Shown piece after piece: positions 23,091-34,820 of a DNA stretch of 64,000 nucleotides (its first letter is position 1; each line of letters starts with the position of its first letter). This DNA comes from Lophius americanus (Eukaryota; Chordata; Actinopteri; Lophiiformes; Lophiidae), in contig JBBDHG010000186.1 of the NCBI GenBank assembly GCA_037951165.1, forward strand, positions 453,501-517,500. Reading direction: 5' to 3'. The position numbers and the translations under genes are program-made. Under the pieces are notes generated by a model, which was not told where the DNA came from, did no database searches, and saw only the letters and a program-made list of their open reading frames with translations.

Positions 23091-23699
23091 CTTTATTTTT
23101 TGATTAACCAAAATAGTTATTTTTCGTAGGTTTCTGAGGTTTTTGGAAAATATTTTCTGAGTATGAATGTAATTTCATTTGTTCCTAATCTTTTAAGTAT
23201 TAGTGCTTTCAGTACTGAAACATCCTTTGAGGATATCCTCCTGCTGTCAACAGAAATACTGTTACAAATCACTTCCTTCCTTTAAGAGCTAATAGTTATA
23301 ACTGGTTTACAGGCGTAAGCAAAGTTCTTTTGATCATGCTGTCATAGCCCTTTACCTTCTTCTTCTGCAGATTGGAGACTTGCGATAAAAATGATTTCCT
23401 CTTTGGCATTAAGAATTTGTGTTGATTATAATTGGCCAACAAGAAACTTGACAGATCATGATTGGACATGAAAAATGGAGCTAAGGGAAAGCTGGTGACT
23501 TCTTTTGCAAAAGGACCTGACAGAACTTTCACAAAGCTTCATTAGTTTTTACGATTGTGTCGATATGAACCGGCATTGATCACAAAGAATGTTCCAACCC
23601 AAACAAATGGAAAAATACCTCATCCATAGGCACATAAACATTTGTGTAACAAAGCAGGAAGTGGCTACTGTATTCAGGTTAGATAAGATAAAGTGTGTG
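23091..23699. other. Non-coding stretch, no gene recognised
   Basis: Begins with a T-rich segment just right of the CRE array. No coding region supported. Confidence 0.4.
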
Positions 23700-23755
23700 T
23701 CTGTCTGTCTGTCTGTCTGAACGTAGATCCATCCATTCATCCATTCATCTATTCT
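23700..23755 (+). repeat. (GTCT)n and (CCATTCAT)n microsatellites
   Basis: 'gtctgtctgtctgtctg' at about 23700-23719 is followed by 'catccattcatccattcatc'. Confidence 0.9.
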
Positions 23756-24133
23756 TAGCTCTGGAGCTCAGACTGATCTCTTTAGCCCTTTCATGTGGGG
23801 AAAACGGCATATCTTCCATTCCCAAGCACAACTTAAGAATGTCCAAAAACGATATGCTCTGAATCGGGGCAGAGGCATGAACATAGCCTTTGTTATCTGC
23901 TGGCTAAAGCCGCACTGTGCTGCTGTGTGGCCTCCACGCCGCCCAGACGCTGATGGCAGCAGGGCTCTCTCAATTAGATTATTCTTCCTGAGGAATTCGG
24001 ATGAACCACAAGACCTCCGAGGCTGAAAAAGCTTTTTGTTCCTCAACAATGACATGCTTCCTCCAATGTCATAAAAACACAGGCCGACCTTTTTGATTGA
24101 GACTTGTAAATGAAAAGTACAACCGGGCCTCTT
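23756..24133. other. Non-coding stretch, no gene recognised
   Basis: Complementary frames of 77 and 95 codons overlap here on opposite strands. The patch is somewhat GC-rich (about 23900-23970) and has no recognised domain. Confidence 0.35.
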
Positions 24134-24169
24134 AATGGATGGATGGATGGATGGATGGATGGATGGATG
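24134..24169 (+). repeat. (GGAT)n microsatellite
   Basis: About nine 'ggat' units. Confidence 0.95.
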
Positions 24170-24410
24170 CCAGCCAAACTTTTAAAATTTACTGAGATAC
24201 AATAGCCCACAGTTAGCTGCTGAGAGGATCAGTGTTTACAGCTGGGATTTAGAGATGAGATGTTTTCAGCAGACAATCAATGCACTGGTTAAAGCTATTA
24301 GAAAGGAAGACTCATCACGTAGATCTGATTTAAATATTCATTTTATTACGTAAACAAAGAAACCTAAACGGCATTAAAATGTCTTAATGTTTATATCAGA
24401 TCAGTAGAAT

Positions 24411-24465
24411 GAAATAGAAAACTTTGTTAATCCCCAGTAGGGGAAATTTAGTAGTTGCAGCCGCT
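24411..24465 (+). repeat. Fish repeat tail ('actttgttaatccccagtag')
   Basis: 'aaaactttgttaatcccc', 'agtaggggaaattta' and 'gttgcagc' follow the common fish LINE/SINE tail 'actttattaatcccc-aagggaaattc...cagca'. A short, degenerate copy. Confidence 0.55.
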
Positions 24466-24933
24466 CCAGCATATAGTATTAATATTATACATATTGCAAA
24501 TTCTTAGGACTGTTAACTAATGCAAATTTAAAATGGGAATGAACACCCGTCTCTTTCATAAACGTTACCCAAGTTTCTTTCCGCAATTACAATATGTTAC
24601 CAACGATGACTCGAGTAAACACAACCGCTGCTTAGTTGTTGTTCCGGAAATCACAGATACATCAGAAAACCGAAGGATGCCTTATCTGAGATCAGGACAT
24701 GATCCAGAGGAGAACACATGCAGCTCCAATATCCTTCCTTCACTCCATTAACGTCCTCCAAACGTCCAGCAAACATCGTTTTAGAGGTGCACTATCCTGA
24801 CCAGTTCCCTTCATGCACCCTCCATCCTCCCGTGGTGAGTTTCTTTGACCAATTCTATGACATTTGGAGGTGAAAGTGGACCTCTGTAAGCCTCGTTCGG
24901 TCCATCATGCGTCATACGTTGACTTTGTTCCGG
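24466..24933. other. Non-coding stretch, no gene recognised
   Basis: The 72-codon frame at 24533-24751 has no recognised domain. Confidence 0.4.
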
Positions 24934-24983
24934 GTAGAGGTGAGCCCATCGGTCAGATGACCGATCGATGGGCTCCCCTCTAC
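24934..24983. repeat. Near-perfect inverted repeat (hairpin), 22-bp arms, 2-nt loop
   Basis: Left arm 24934-24955 begins 'gtagaggtgagccc' and ends 'atcggtca'. Right arm 24958-24983 begins 'tgaccgatcgatgggctc' and ends 'ccctctac'. The arms pair with one mismatch and one 4-nt insertion ('gatc') in the right arm. The loop is only 'ga'. It could be a MITE relic, a cruciform or a hairpin transcript; no outer TIR or target duplication was found. Confidence 0.8.
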
Positions 24984-26579
24984 TTTGTTTGTTGGAGAAT
25001 CTTAACGTTGATAGGATTCTGCGTCACAGCGTCACAAACTGCTTCTAAACATTGATGCAAGTTACACAGAAGACTTAATTTCCGTTTCCCAGAGTGAATA
25101 TGGAACTAATCGCATTGACATTCAGCTTTTCTGACTTTCTATGCAATCGCGTCTCACCTCTTGTAAGATTATAGGCCAACCTGTAGCTGAATCCTTTCAT
25201 GCAATTCACAATAAGATTATGCTCAGATTAACTAACAGTATCTGCTCTGTTAGATTCCGCGCATGTTTTAAACAAAGACTACCGACTTCTGCCCTACAAG
25301 CGGCGATTCAGAGTCCCTGACTAGACGCTACACGCCAAAGAACTCCTACAGACATCAGTTGATCCTGTTGCTACACCAAAGTCAGTGGTCTGATGACTGA
25401 GATCTGTTTCCAAAGGTGTGGTTGCTGATGATTGTCTGAAGAGGTATGAATGTTTATCAAAATGGTCTTAATGTGTGACTTTCTGCTTAGCTTGTAGTTG
25501 AATCTCTTTAATGGAACTAACTGCCCAATGATGCAAAATAAACGTTAAGTTGTATCCTATTGTGAAACATTATAGTTAGGCTCAGTGTGAACACAGCATA
25601 ATTCTCCAATGTCCTCAGCCACTCACTTAGTGAAACACAAACTAAAAGTAGTTCTACAAGTAGTTTAGAACAAACACACTGTTGTTCTGCTACTACTTGT
25701 AGTTTCTGTCTTATTGTCCTTGTATTCTGAAGTTCAATAGAGAAGAAAACCCATTCAAATTTGATTTAATGCAGAACATTTCATCAAATAATTGTTAAAT
25801 AAGATTTTAAATCCAACAAGGCATTTCAGGCAAAAATAAAAATGTCACAATAAGTATGTAAAACATGTATTTCCAAGATTTATATCTCTATATTTTCAAC
25901 TTTGGCCAAAACTGTTGCAGCGAAACTACTTGATTCTTACCAAAATGACTGTTGCATTATGGGACATTTCAAGTAATCTGGCCAGGAAATTGGAGTGATT
26001 TCATTTGTCCACTCACAAGACATGAAGACATTCAAAATCTCAAAACAGAGTCCGTGTCTCTGATTTCGGTGAATCCCTCATTGTTACGGCCAAACAAGCC
26101 AGTCAGGAGGCTGTCTGGTGGAGAATTTCCCAGCATGCCACTCAGGGAACAAAGCTGACCCATTAGTGTAAAGGCTCATGGGAAGGCCAGACCGTCTCGT
26201 TGCTTCAGCAGGATGTGGCAGAGAGAGCAAGGCTTTCTGTCTGTCCCCGTCTCTCGCCCGGCGTGGAGCCGCAGGACGAGGCAGACAGTCCCATGAGAAA
26301 CGCCTGGGGTTTTGATCCCATAGCCGACGCTCACAACACCAGCATTGTTCAACGATGTGATTCTCTGAACCAGACAGTGCTCTGTTTTTATCCACAGAGT
26401 CTGTCTTTGTGTTTCTGTCTCTGTCTCTGTCTTTATTTCTGTTTCTCTCATTGCCTTAACCCGTCAAAAATAAAGATGTTGATGTTTGCATTGATTTGAG
26501 AACAAGGCACATTTGAAACAGCAGATGAAGGACGGACATGTGCCGCACTCACTAACTGTCTATATGGTAACATTTTCAA
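24984..26579. other. Non-coding stretch, no gene recognised
   Basis: Includes a 'tctgtctctgtctctgtctt' simple-sequence patch near 26410-26432. Overlapping frames on both strands at 26084-26499 are GC-richer than average but show no domain. Confidence 0.35.
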
Positions 26580-27025
26580 AAAAGAACTTCAAATAGCAGC
26601 AAAACAATAACAAAAACAGACAAAATGTCCCCAGTGAGGAACACATATCCACTTCAGGAAGGTGGAAATCCACTACACTGAAACACAAACTGTCTATACA
26701 TTCAGAAAGCAACCGCCGGAGGGGCCAAAAAAAAAACTACAGAGAAACACAAAATAGAGACAAAATAGCTAAAGAGGTTTGAATAAACCACAGAGAGATA
26801 AACACTGTCCACCCAAGAAAAAAGAAAACATCAGAGATGTTCTAAACCAACACGTATAGACACAAAATATCCACGAGAAAAAAGCGTCTCGAGAGGGGCT
26901 AATTAAAAAGAGACACCAAGTTTCCCAAAAACATAAAAGGGGACATCAAAGATGTGCAAAATAAGCTAGAATAACACAAGACATCCTGGAAGAGACATAA
27001 ACCAGCTACAAAAACAAGCCAAAAC
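26580..27025 (+). repeat. Degenerate A-rich minisatellite (AGAGACAxAAAxxA type)
   Basis: Loose repetition of 'acacaaaatagagacaaaat', 'aaccacagagagataaacac', 'tagacacaaaatatccacga', 'aaaaagagacaccaag' and 'agagacataaaccagctac'. It resembles the common fish 'acaaagagacacaaaacaac' satellite-like repeat in an old, diverged state. It also contains 'agatgtgcaaaataa' and 'agatgttctaaacc' blocks at roughly regular spacing. Confidence 0.6.
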
Positions 27026-27688
27026 CCTGGAGTTTAGAAGACATCCTTATAGATTAGATCTTGTACGTTTTTTTTATTTATTAGTGAATAACTCTTATTT
27101 ATGTTTTCTTTGAAACTAAGAAAAATAAAGTAGGATAATATCTGTCAAATAAACATGTAGAATGTTGCGTCCAATCTATGAGTAAGACCTACTTAAAGAC
27201 AATGCTGCTTTCTTTCTTCAGGTGTCTGCTGCTTTATGCCTTATCATCTGTGTGGGAGGAGATGTTGACTCAGCTGACATTGGATAAAGTTGGATTTAAC
27301 ACGCCTGAGAGGCGGTTGTAATGACAGGTGTGAAAGTGAAGAATGATGTGTTTCATAAGAAAATAAGAATGCAGCCTTTGCCTGCACTTGCAGATAAAAT
27401 GTAACTTCTGAGAGGAGGAGGACTACTTGAGGTCCAGGTTTATTCATCTGTTCATTGTTGAGATGTTTGCCTACAGAAGAGTTGTTTCTGATGAAGGTCC
27501 CTTGTGTTTTCTTGAAATCTGGAGCGGTGGATTGGAGGTTGCGCCAAAGTGCAGTGGTTTGGTTTTTTGGAGGAAAGTCTTTGTGCTCTTGATGAGGCCC
27601 CAGCAGAGGAGAGTTCTGGCTGAAGAGAGCCCTAATTTGTGGTCTTATAATAGCTCGGGTGAACCTCCCTCCTCTGCTGGGCCTCAGG

Positions 27689-27689
<1 letters not shown>
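27026..27689. other. Non-coding stretch, no gene recognised
   Basis: Frames running into the CA microsatellite (27244-27822 minus, 27427-27810 plus) are open mainly because of the CA run. Their unique parts show no domain. Confidence 0.4.
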
Positions 27690-27738
<49 letters not shown>

Positions 27739-27749
27739 ACATACACACA

Positions 27750-27802
<53 letters not shown>
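27690..27802 (+). repeat. Long (CA)n microsatellite with ATAC interruptions
   Basis: About 113 bp of CA with 'cacatacacacatacacac' interruptions in the middle. Confidence 0.97.
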
Positions 27803-27804
<2 letters not shown>

Positions 27805-28949
27805 AAGTGAGTCTATACACACTCACGTTTTCTCTTTGTTACACATTCACTATTTTCTCGCTGTCTTCCTCTCAACACACCCACCATTCCAGTTCCACTT
27901 CTATGAACTTTCCAGATGTGGACTCAGTTTCAGCCTCCAATCGCTTTTCAAGCGGCAAGAGAGATCAGCCAACGTCTTCTTTTTCCATCATGTGACCCCA
28001 TGAACCCCAGTGGCCTGCCTGATGTTGGAGAAAGGACAAACGATCATTGTGCTGTAAGCGGAACTGTAGACCATCTCATCCAGATCATAGGTTGACTTTG
28101 AGTTGAGATTTATTTATATAAAGTGAAGATTTAAAAGCACAACATTAATCAAGATTAATGTGGTTAATTCAAGATCAACGTAGGTGAGAGCAAATAATCA
28201 GATTTAACCTATGATTCAGCTTTTTCTGCCAAGAACAAGCATGAAGTTGTCGTCGGTGTGTCCAATACTAGATTTGAATAAAAGACGTTTACAGGACAAT
28301 TTTATTCATATAAATCAGTCTATTTATTCGGAGCCTGAAAACAAATGCAAAGTATGCAACTTCTGTGAAAACAGTGGCGTCTCAGTTCCATTTACTCATG
28401 GCCGTTAGGATTTCAGCCTTACCGCCACGCTAGGACTAAAAAGCAAAAACAATTGCAGACTATCAGGTTCATTAACGGTCCTTCAGCAGACTGTAGACAC
28501 TTCCTGGTCAGCCTTCTTGGTGTTATTGAATACTGGCCTGGCCCACATACTACAGCGTTTTTAGCTAAAACAGTGTTGCATTAACTGGATATCAGAATCA
28601 CAGATTCACCTTTTCTCTGAGCTGTCATTATTTTGTCCCCTAAAGGTGACATTAATGCGTGCAGCAGGGAACCGACTGGAGTCTCAGCTGTTATACTAGC
28701 GCTGGTAAAATGTAGAGGGGTTCCTCCTGCAGCAAGAGACTTTGGCCCTGGAGAAAGTCAACTAATACCTCCCCTGTTTCGCGAGCGCAGTCTAGACCAT
28801 GAAAAGAAAAAGGGCAACATTAATTTGGTTAAGATTAGTTTGTGGATGTGAACGCTGCCAGCTTCATGTCGTCGTCTGAAAGCTTCAGTGAACCCCTGCA
28901 GTGTTTGGATGTACCTGCTGCTGCCGTCTGTCATAGTACAATCAGTATG
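27803..28949. other. Non-coding stretch, no gene recognised
   Basis: A degenerate 'gagttgagatttatttatat' block near 28098 may be another fish repeat tail. No coding region supported. Confidence 0.35.
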
Positions 28950-29022
28950 TAGGCTCAGCCACTTGATCTGAAGGTCGCTGGTTCAATCCCCGGCCCATGC
29001 AGTCCACATGTCCAAATTTACC
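28950..29022 (+). mobile_element. tRNA-like SINE/MITE relic with B box
   Basis: 'gtaggctcagccacttgatc', 'tgaaggtcgctggttcaatc', 'cccggcccatgcagtccaca', 'tgtcc'. The B box 'ggttcaatccc' (28980-28990) and the following 'atgcagtccacatgtc' match a very common percomorph repeat ('ggtggttcgatccccggct', 'cctgcagtccacatgtcgaa'). No full cloverleaf can be drawn. Confidence 0.6.
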
Positions 29023-31617
29023 TAGGAGAGGTGGTCTGGAGAGTTTTTTTTTTAGATTTGTTGTACTAACGGATGACATTTGATGCAAATTTGACAATTG
29101 TCCAAGTTAACGATCCATGAAGTTCATGCCAGTAGATGTTGGTAATAATAGAAAAATCAACCGTTTACAGTCGGTATATTGGTTGATAAGAAGAAAGCAA
29201 AGGCAGAGTGTCGGACATTTCTATTTGTCAGAGAACGATTATCTAAAACGTTGTCAACAGACTTAGAATATAAGATGAAAACAGAGCAAACTTATTATCT
29301 GTAACATTCATGCCTATTATCCCCCAAACCTTAAAAGTCTAAAAGAACTGAAAGTATCAGAATGAGTCCATGTTCCAAACCTGCTGTCCTTGTTTTGGCT
29401 TCATGTCTTCCCACCATTGCATTTCTTTCCCTGCTGTCTTGAAGGACAGGCTGATGTGGGGGCGTCGACAGACTCTTGAGGATCAACAATGTACAATGAT
29501 ATGTAAAAAAAATTGAAAGAGAAATCTCCCCCCAAAAAAACAAGCGAGTCCTCAGCAGATTGGCTGTTTGGCAGCCGCAGTAATCGCTGTCAGGAAACAG
29601 ATGCAGGCTTTAACTGCATTTGGTGGGACCTGCCTGTGTCCTGAGGCAACACCAGACTGAAGTAAATCAAAGCTGAGATGTTAAGGGAACGTTTTTCTGT
29701 CCTCCCAAATAACAGCAGTCACTCTGGAACTCTGGGAACATGAGGGATTTTTACAGATGCTTTACAGTCAGCTACACCCTGATGGCAGATATGAGTGACT
29801 TTTATCAGTTCTTGAAAAAAATCTTGAATGACTGCCTTTACGGTAAAGACGGTCCAAACCCTGCAGTCCCAGTATCACTTCAACATGTCAGGTCTTCTGG
29901 AACAACCATATATCTTGCAGACTTTCTGCATTTTAAAAGCCCAAAGGATTTTCATAAGATCTCTGACCGGAAAATGCAGCAGCTGCCCGCGTCCGGTCAT
30001 ACTGAGATGGTGCAGTGAGATGGTCATACCAGCGGCCCCCAAACACCAAACTGGGTCGCGGAGTTATAACCCTGCAGGGAAATAGTGTTGTTTGAAATAA
30101 CCGCATAAGTCTGTCTGTGCTTCATGTCTTTCCCCACCCTTGGAGATTCTGAAAGAGACACAGACTAAAGAGAACTTCCTGAAGTGCATTAATCCAGCTG
30201 CCCTACTGCAGATGACCGATGGTCTGCCAAGCTATCATTTCCTACTCTTTTAAAAAGTTTCCATGCAAGTTGCCCAGGTCAGTGTGAAGACAAGATCAAT
30301 TCTTTAATCTTGCAAATAACGCTGGGCCGAAAAGTATATGTGACAAGACCTTCCTGCCGGCATCAAACCAAAGACCGAATATCCTCCGATCCCCATGCCA
30401 CCACCGAAAACTTTGCTCCCATTTCCAACAAGTGACCTCTCAGTGAGGGGGATTTCTTGGCAAAGATTGCAATGAAAGCTAAATTGTGGAAATAGACTGG
30501 ACACATTTGGGTGCACTGTCTCCTATCACCCATCATGAGTAAGACCCCATCACCATTTGCCAATCTGCTATGATATTGCCAATATGAAACCATTTGCAGT
30601 ACTGACACACTCCAGCTCTAGCTACGTGTTTGTGGTAAACTGAGGGATTTTCTTAAGAAAATACTCTTAATTCTTAGTAATACGTTAAGTAGTGAGGTTA
30701 CCTTTAACATTTACAGCAGCAGGAGTTATAATCCAAACATAATGGCAAAATAGAGGGACTTTAATTACTTTTACTTTTATACTTTGAACAGCATTTTGCT
30801 GATAATGCAGGACTTAACTTATTGTGAAGTATTCATACGCTATAGTAAGTCAAAAGTTCTTTAAAAGATATTTTTCTTTTGCCTCAAGATTATTTTGACA
30901 AATGTTGAAGATAAAACAGCAGTGCTTTTTTAATAATGTGTTCATGAGCCATAGACATCTCCAGCAGATTAAGGGAAGGAAAAGCTTCTGACTCCTACAG
31001 AGTAAGAATCTGGACGCTCCAGGCACGTTCAGATTTGTCCTCATGGCTGTTATTGTCTTTTTATTCACTGTATCCAGTTTTCAATGAAGAAGAAGAGGAG
31101 GATTAATGAAAGATAAAGAGAGAGAACTGGTTTGTGTCAGTGAAGTTTGAACATCAATGTTTTCATTGGCAGCAGAGACAAAGTCCAACAGAGAGAACTT
31201 TAAACATTGCAACAAGCTGCTTCTGTCAACATAGAGAAGAATAGACAGCAGCAATAATGAAGGCAGAACAAAGAAGAAAGGGGGGAAGATAGGGGAAGAA
31301 TTCATGAGAGAACGAGTCAATGGCAGCTGAAATGTTGTTGTTTACAGAGATTTAACGTCTTGGAGTGCTGAAGTGAAGAGAAATGTCTTTGTTTGGGAGT
31401 GTTGTGGTGGAGCGGCTCCTGGAATAGATCCTAGAAAAGTCATGGAATAAGTGCTGGGACGTCTCCAGTGTGTCCAGCATGATAAGATCGGACCTGCAGA
31501 CCCTCTGCATGGAAGATCGCAGTCAAAACAGGGAAGAGACTCAGTCGTGTAGAAACCTGCCCAGGCATCCGGGAAAGACCAGCGTGTGTGTCTGTAAATG
31601 TATATACCTGCATGTGT
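29023..31617. other. Non-coding stretch, no gene recognised
   Basis: Several 70-95 codon frames were inspected (for example 29740-30018 and 29828-30085 in different frames). None has a recognised domain. The overlap of alternative frames argues for chance. Confidence 0.35.
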
Positions 31618-31642
31618 GTGGGTGTGTGTGTGTGTGTGTGTG
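31618..31642 (+). repeat. (TG)n microsatellite
   Basis: Short TG run with 'gggtg' interruptions at each end. Confidence 0.9.
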
Positions 31643-32732
31643 GGTGCAGATTGGACTGAAAAATGTTGGAGTCGTAACTTAACCAAGCCTTCAGAGTTAC
31701 TGCTTTCATCCCTTTTCTTTCTGTTGTGCAACTAACTCAACCAACTGACAAAGCCAACGTTTGCTAGCAAATATCAAAACAGTCTAGAGTCCAGGAGGTC
31801 AAGGTTCACCGTCAGTATATCCTGTTCAACAAGCCCGTCAATCATTTTAAAAGATGCTTCACGAAAACAAAAATCCCAACCCAATACCCTCAACATTTGA
31901 GTTCATGAGTGAATCAAACGTTTTATCTTATTATACTGTGAATTTTACCAACGACTGCAGGACGGTCCGCTCAGAATACACAAATAAATGAACATTGCCT
32001 TTCTAAGAAACTTTCTCTTGTTTCAAATCAACAAGACGGCGGCAGAACCACAGTGAGTCATTTCTCAACTGTGGGAGGGGCCTACTTAAGACTAGTCTGA
32101 CAACAATTCGTTTTCCAATTAGTCCATTTATTTATGTATTTAACCCTTTCGTCGAATAATTTATCGCTTATATTTTCTATTAATCTAAAACTTATTTTCA
32201 AATCAGTAGATTAATCTATTGTGGAACTCGCAGATTAAAAAACCATAACTTTGACCGTTGATGATTCAACTTTTCATGCAGATTATCATAAAAATGCTCC
32301 TTTATTTGACCATTTCTTGAGGTATGATTTACGTAAATGTCTAATGCTAATTGTAATGGTAAATCACACTTTTATTAAATATTTTTTATCCGTAAAAAGG
32401 TTGAACACAGCCACACCGAAACTATTTGTGCATAAACAAGGTGCTTACATCCTGGAAATCTCTGGATAGCAGTGTTGCTATATTAGCCCTTGTCTTCTCT
32501 TTCATGTCTGAAAAAAACACAGTGAAGATTCCCAGGCAAGGACCCCGAACACGACATATAGAAATATGTTTGCTGCTGCCTCTTCGTTTTCGTGTCCGAG
32601 GACCTCGGGATATTTTCTTTTCAGATGTAAAAGACCATTTTTGTTGTACAAAGTGTGCAGAGAAGCATTTTATCAGCCCTCCGTTCAGCTGATCACGGCT
32701 TCCCCTGCAGAATCTCCTCAATTTAAATGAAA
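31643..32732. other. Non-coding stretch, no gene recognised
   Basis: Frames at 32422-32721 (minus) and 32426-32692 (plus) overlap on opposite strands without domains. Confidence 0.4.
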
Positions 32733-32903
32733 TGCTAGCTGCTGCTAACTGCTGCTAACTGCTGCTAACTGCTGCTATCTGCTGCTAACTGCTGCTATCT
32801 GCTGCTATCTGCTGCTAACTGCTGCTAACTGCTGCTAACTGCTGCTATCTGCTGCTAACTGCTGCTATCTGCTGCTATCTGCTGCTATCTGCTGCTAACT
32901 GCT
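32733..32903 (+). repeat. 10-bp minisatellite (GCTGCTAACT / GCTGCTATCT), 16 units
   Basis: Sixteen exact 10-bp units from 32741 to 32900. Each ends in 'aact' or 'atct', with no other variation. The order, with A = aact and T = atct, is A A A T A T T A A A A T A T T T... with the last unit A. The block 'ATATTA' followed by 'ATATTT' suggests one internal multi-unit duplication. The flank 'tgctagct' looks like the ancestral seed. Confidence 0.95.
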
Positions 32904-32942
32904 TTCTGTGGTGGTATTTGTGAACGCAACTTAAGTGTTAAA

Positions 32943-33030
32943 TCAAGGCAAGGCAGATTTATTTATACAGCATATTTACACAAGGTATTTCACAGTGCTT
33001 ACAAGATATTTAGATATAAAAAAAGCAATA
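32943..33030 (+). repeat. Fish interspersed repeat tail (AAGGCAAGGCAG-TTTATTTATA)
   Basis: 'aaggcaaggcagatttattt', 'atacagcatatttac', 'atttcacagtgcttacaag', then an A-rich tail with 'aagcaataaagcaacacg'. It matches the widespread teleost 'aggcaaggcaagtttatttg...caaagtgctttaca' tail. Confidence 0.7.
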
Positions 33031-34160
33031 AAGCAACACGAAAGAAAGAAAACAACAAAAAGCATTGAGAGATGGAAATTATTTACAGTATATTGAAATG
33101 AAAAGATTACAGAAACACGAGGGTCAAAGATCGATGATTAAATTAAAGGCAGTGGCAGTAACTCTTTGCTTTTCTATAAGGCTGCATTCATTTGTCTTGT
33201 TTGACCTTTGTTTTACCTAAACTTCATGTATTTCATAGGTTTTCTGGGTAATGTAGTCCCCTAGAGTCACTTCTTCTCTGATCTTTGGAGAAGTGGGTGC
33301 TGCTAGGATTTAGCTCAATTTCTAACAACAACAAACTTTGGGGGGGACGTCTGAGGTCCGATTGGATATGGTTTGTTTTGATCCGCTTTTATGAATCTCA
33401 CAGGGGTTGAGGAATAAACAACAAAATATGGAGGGTAAACAAACTCAAAGCATGGTGACTACTGTTATAACAGAGAAGTCCAAGGAAACATCTCCATATT
33501 CATTCCCATCCTACAGAACACGGCCCAGGTCACTGCCAGACATGACTAATCCATCCCACGTGTCTGACTGTTTTCATCACTTTATCTCACTCTGCTGTCT
33601 GGGGCATCATCGGTGACTGGCACTCTGCTTTCGTGCCACAGTGTTGTTTCTGCGCTGAGCTCCAGTCATCGTGCAGAAAGCAATCGTGAAACTGGCAAAC
33701 AATGAAACGACCCCTGCCTCTTTTATCCCAGTCTGACTAAGAAGGCTACAAACACGGAGCCAGTTTTGGATCCCAACACCTGTCAGGTTCACTTTTTAGT
33801 GATGAACTGCTGCAGGGGAAGTTATGAGAACCAATAAAATCTGCTTGGTTCTTTTCATCGTGTTTGTTTGTTCCAAGTGAGGCACTGTTCAGAGCCCTGA
33901 GAGGTTCTCAATCTCCATAATGAAAAAATGGGTATTTACCTCTCTCTCAGCAATCCGCACACACATCCTGATAACGAAGGCAGTGTGACGAAAACGTGTT
34001 GTACCTGAAAGGAAACTTTGCTGACCGGCCTAAAGGAAACAAGCGGTGCCAGAACAATGTAGCTGTCAGTGAGTGATCAACACACCTTCAGTCAGACAGG
34101 AAGAGCCAACCAGAGAAGGAAAACATTCTCCCTCCACGGTTTATGTAATTCTGCATTCAC
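33031..34160. other. Non-coding stretch, no gene recognised
   Basis: No coding region supported. The right end contains the start of an open frame whose bulk is the 30-bp minisatellite that follows. Confidence 0.4.
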
Positions 34161-34820
34161 AAAGACACTTGATCCAGGTTATTGTGTTACAGAGGCACTC
34201 CATCCGCGTCAATACGTCACAGAGGCACTCGATCGTGGTCATTGTGTTACAGAGGCACTTTATCCATGTCATTACGATAAAGAAGCACTAGACCCAAGTT
34301 ATTATGTAACAAGGGCACTACAGCCACGTTATAATGTAACAGAGTTACTCGAGCCACATCATTACGTCAGAGAGGCACTCGAGCAACGCCATTAAGTCAG
34401 AGGCACTACAGCCACACCATCATGTAACAGAGGAACTAGAGCCATGTTAGTTCATGACAGAGACACTAGAGCCATTTAGTTTTATAACAGAGGCACAATA
34501 GCCATTTTACTATGTTAAAGAGGCACTAGAGCCATGTTTTCATGTTAAAAAGTCACTAGAGCCATGTTACCATGTCACAGAGGCACTACAGCCATATAGT
34601 TTTATAACAGAGGCACTAGAAACCATGTTATTATGTTACAGGTTTCCTAGACCCATGTTACTATGTTACAGGTAGACTAGAACCATGTTACTATGTTACA
34701 GAGGCACTAGAGCCATGTTACTATGTTACAATGTTACAGAGGCACTAGAGCCATGTTACTATGCTACAATGTTACAGAGGCACTACAGCCATGTTACAAT
34801 GTTACAGAGGCACTAGAGCC
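34161..34820 (+). repeat. 30-bp minisatellite, about 22 diverged units
   Basis: The unit is roughly 'acagaggcactagagccatg' plus 'ttactatgtt'. The left third (34161-34395) is the most diverged ('gatccaggttattgtgttac', 'catccgcgtcaatacgtcac'); the right third is nearly homogeneous. That gradient suggests older units on the left and recent copying on the right. A frame of 10-residue repeats (consensus near HYVTEALEP) crosses the left part only because the unit is divisible by three. Confidence 0.93.

Noticed and set aside
22425..23103. Open frames of 211 and 200 codons with 11-residue repeats
   Set aside because: They are generated by the 33-bp CRE array on both strands. No domain outside the repeats.
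28950..29022. A tRNA gene
   Set aside because: B box present, but no cloverleaf. The flanking 'atgcagtccacatgtc' is a repeat signature.
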